Positions 4,862-5,273 of a stretch of DNA of 5,273 bases are shown here, one piece after another. Position numbers and translations under genes: made by a program. The notes under the pieces are model-generated. The model was not told the origin of the DNA and did not search any database. It worked only from the letters and a program-made list of their open reading frames with translations. The DNA comes from Syntrophobacterales bacterium (GTDB lineage Bacteria; Desulfobacterota; Desulfobaccia; Desulfobaccales; 0-14-0-80-60-11), in contig JAGVPN010000219.1 in the NCBI GenBank assembly GCA_020052215.1, forward strand, positions 1 through 5,273. The letters are read 5' to 3'. How positions within the stretch are numbered: position 1 is the stretch's first letter; each line of letters starts with the position of its first letter.

Positions 4862-4868
4862 TATCTTC

Positions 4869-5273
4869 TCACCCGGCGCGGATCCTCGGGTCCACCAGGG
4901 CATAGCCCACGTCCGCCAGCATGTTACCCAACAGGGTCAGCACCGCCCCGATGACCAGTTCCCCCATCACCAGGGGGTAGTCCCGGGCCATCACCGCGCC
5001 GTAGAACAACTGGCCCATGCCGGGGATGGCGAAGATGGACTCGAAGATGACGCTGCCGCCGATGAGGCCCGGCACGCTCAACCCCAGGATGGTGATCACC
5101 GGCAGCAGGGCGTTTCGAAGCGCGTGTTTGAAGATCACCACCCGCTCCGGCAGCCCCTTGGCCCGGGCCGTGGTGATGTAATCCTGGCGGATGACTTCCA
5201 GCATGTTGCCCCGCATGTACCGGGACATGCCGGCCAGCCCGCCGAAGGCGGCCACCAGCACCGGCAGGGTCAC
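4869..5273 (-). CDS. dppB: Peptide/nickel-type ABC importer permease, DppB/OppB family (N-terminal part outside window)
   Basis: The frame is open to the window end, so only the C-terminal 134 codons before the stop are seen, roughly 40% of a usual 305-340-residue DppB. Visible features are the [24 protein letters not shown] segment, which leads into the EAA loop and ends at ALRNALLPV (about residues 30-60 of the visible part). The conserved [20 protein letters not shown] block, characteristic of DppB, and the C-terminal YALVDPRIR follow. It forms the channel with the DppC-like partner downstream. The gene lies upstream of dppC in the same direction, as expected, but with an unusually long gap. 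The GTG at the window edge is an internal Val codon, not a start. The binding protein and ATPase genes, if linked, must lie beyond the right edge. Confidence 0.93.
   Translation of the reverse strand: MTLPVLVAAFGGLAGMSRYMRGNMLEVIRQDYITTARAKGLPERVVIFKHALRNALLPVITILGLSVPGLIGGSVIFESIFAIPGMGQLFYGAVMARDYPLVMGELVIGAVLTLLGNMLADVGYALVDPRIRAG

Overview
The window is GC-rich chromosomal DNA, mostly housekeeping genes. The gene set, codon use, small C/G-run palindromes and A/C-rich intergenic repeats suggest a Desulfobacterota (deltaproteobacterial) genome, perhaps near Desulfobacca/Syntrophobacterales. That is an inference from style and gene order, not a sequence match.

Left part, plus strand (1-1886): the C-terminal ADP/ATP-dependent NAD(P)HX dehydratase domain of an Nnr protein (cut by the window start) overlaps a two-CBS-domain protein. 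After a terminator-like hairpin and an 81-bp double-hairpin palindromic repeat comes tsaE, the ATPase of the tRNA t6A machinery. Nnr repairs damaged nicotinamide cofactors, the CBS protein is a probable adenylate sensor, and TsaE serves tRNA modification. They look like a loose housekeeping cluster rather than a pathway.

Middle (1887-3557): a membrane-anchored TPR protein (plus strand) faces a small exported TPR protein (minus strand). The minus-strand gene has a clear sigma-70-type promoter and a rho-independent terminator. The 357-bp convergent gap between them holds a 114-bp MITE-like element with perfect 16-bp terminal inverted repeats, an apparent 3-bp TAA target duplication and a perfect 28-bp palindrome inside it. 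Next to it is a GC-rich stretch that can fold into a branched structure.

Right part, minus strand (3846-5273): two permease genes of a Dpp/Opp-type peptide (or nickel) ABC importer, dppB-like (cut by the window end) then dppC-like. They are separated by an unusual 186-bp gap. The gap is bounded by imperfect 23-bp inverted repeats of A/C-rich short-unit sequence and contains a small ORF whose stop overlaps the dppC start codon.

I found no CRISPR array, rRNA, tRNA or transposase gene, and no convincing new multi-gene system. The most interesting signals are the small non-autonomous repeats and what they may do to the dpp operon and the tsaE leader.
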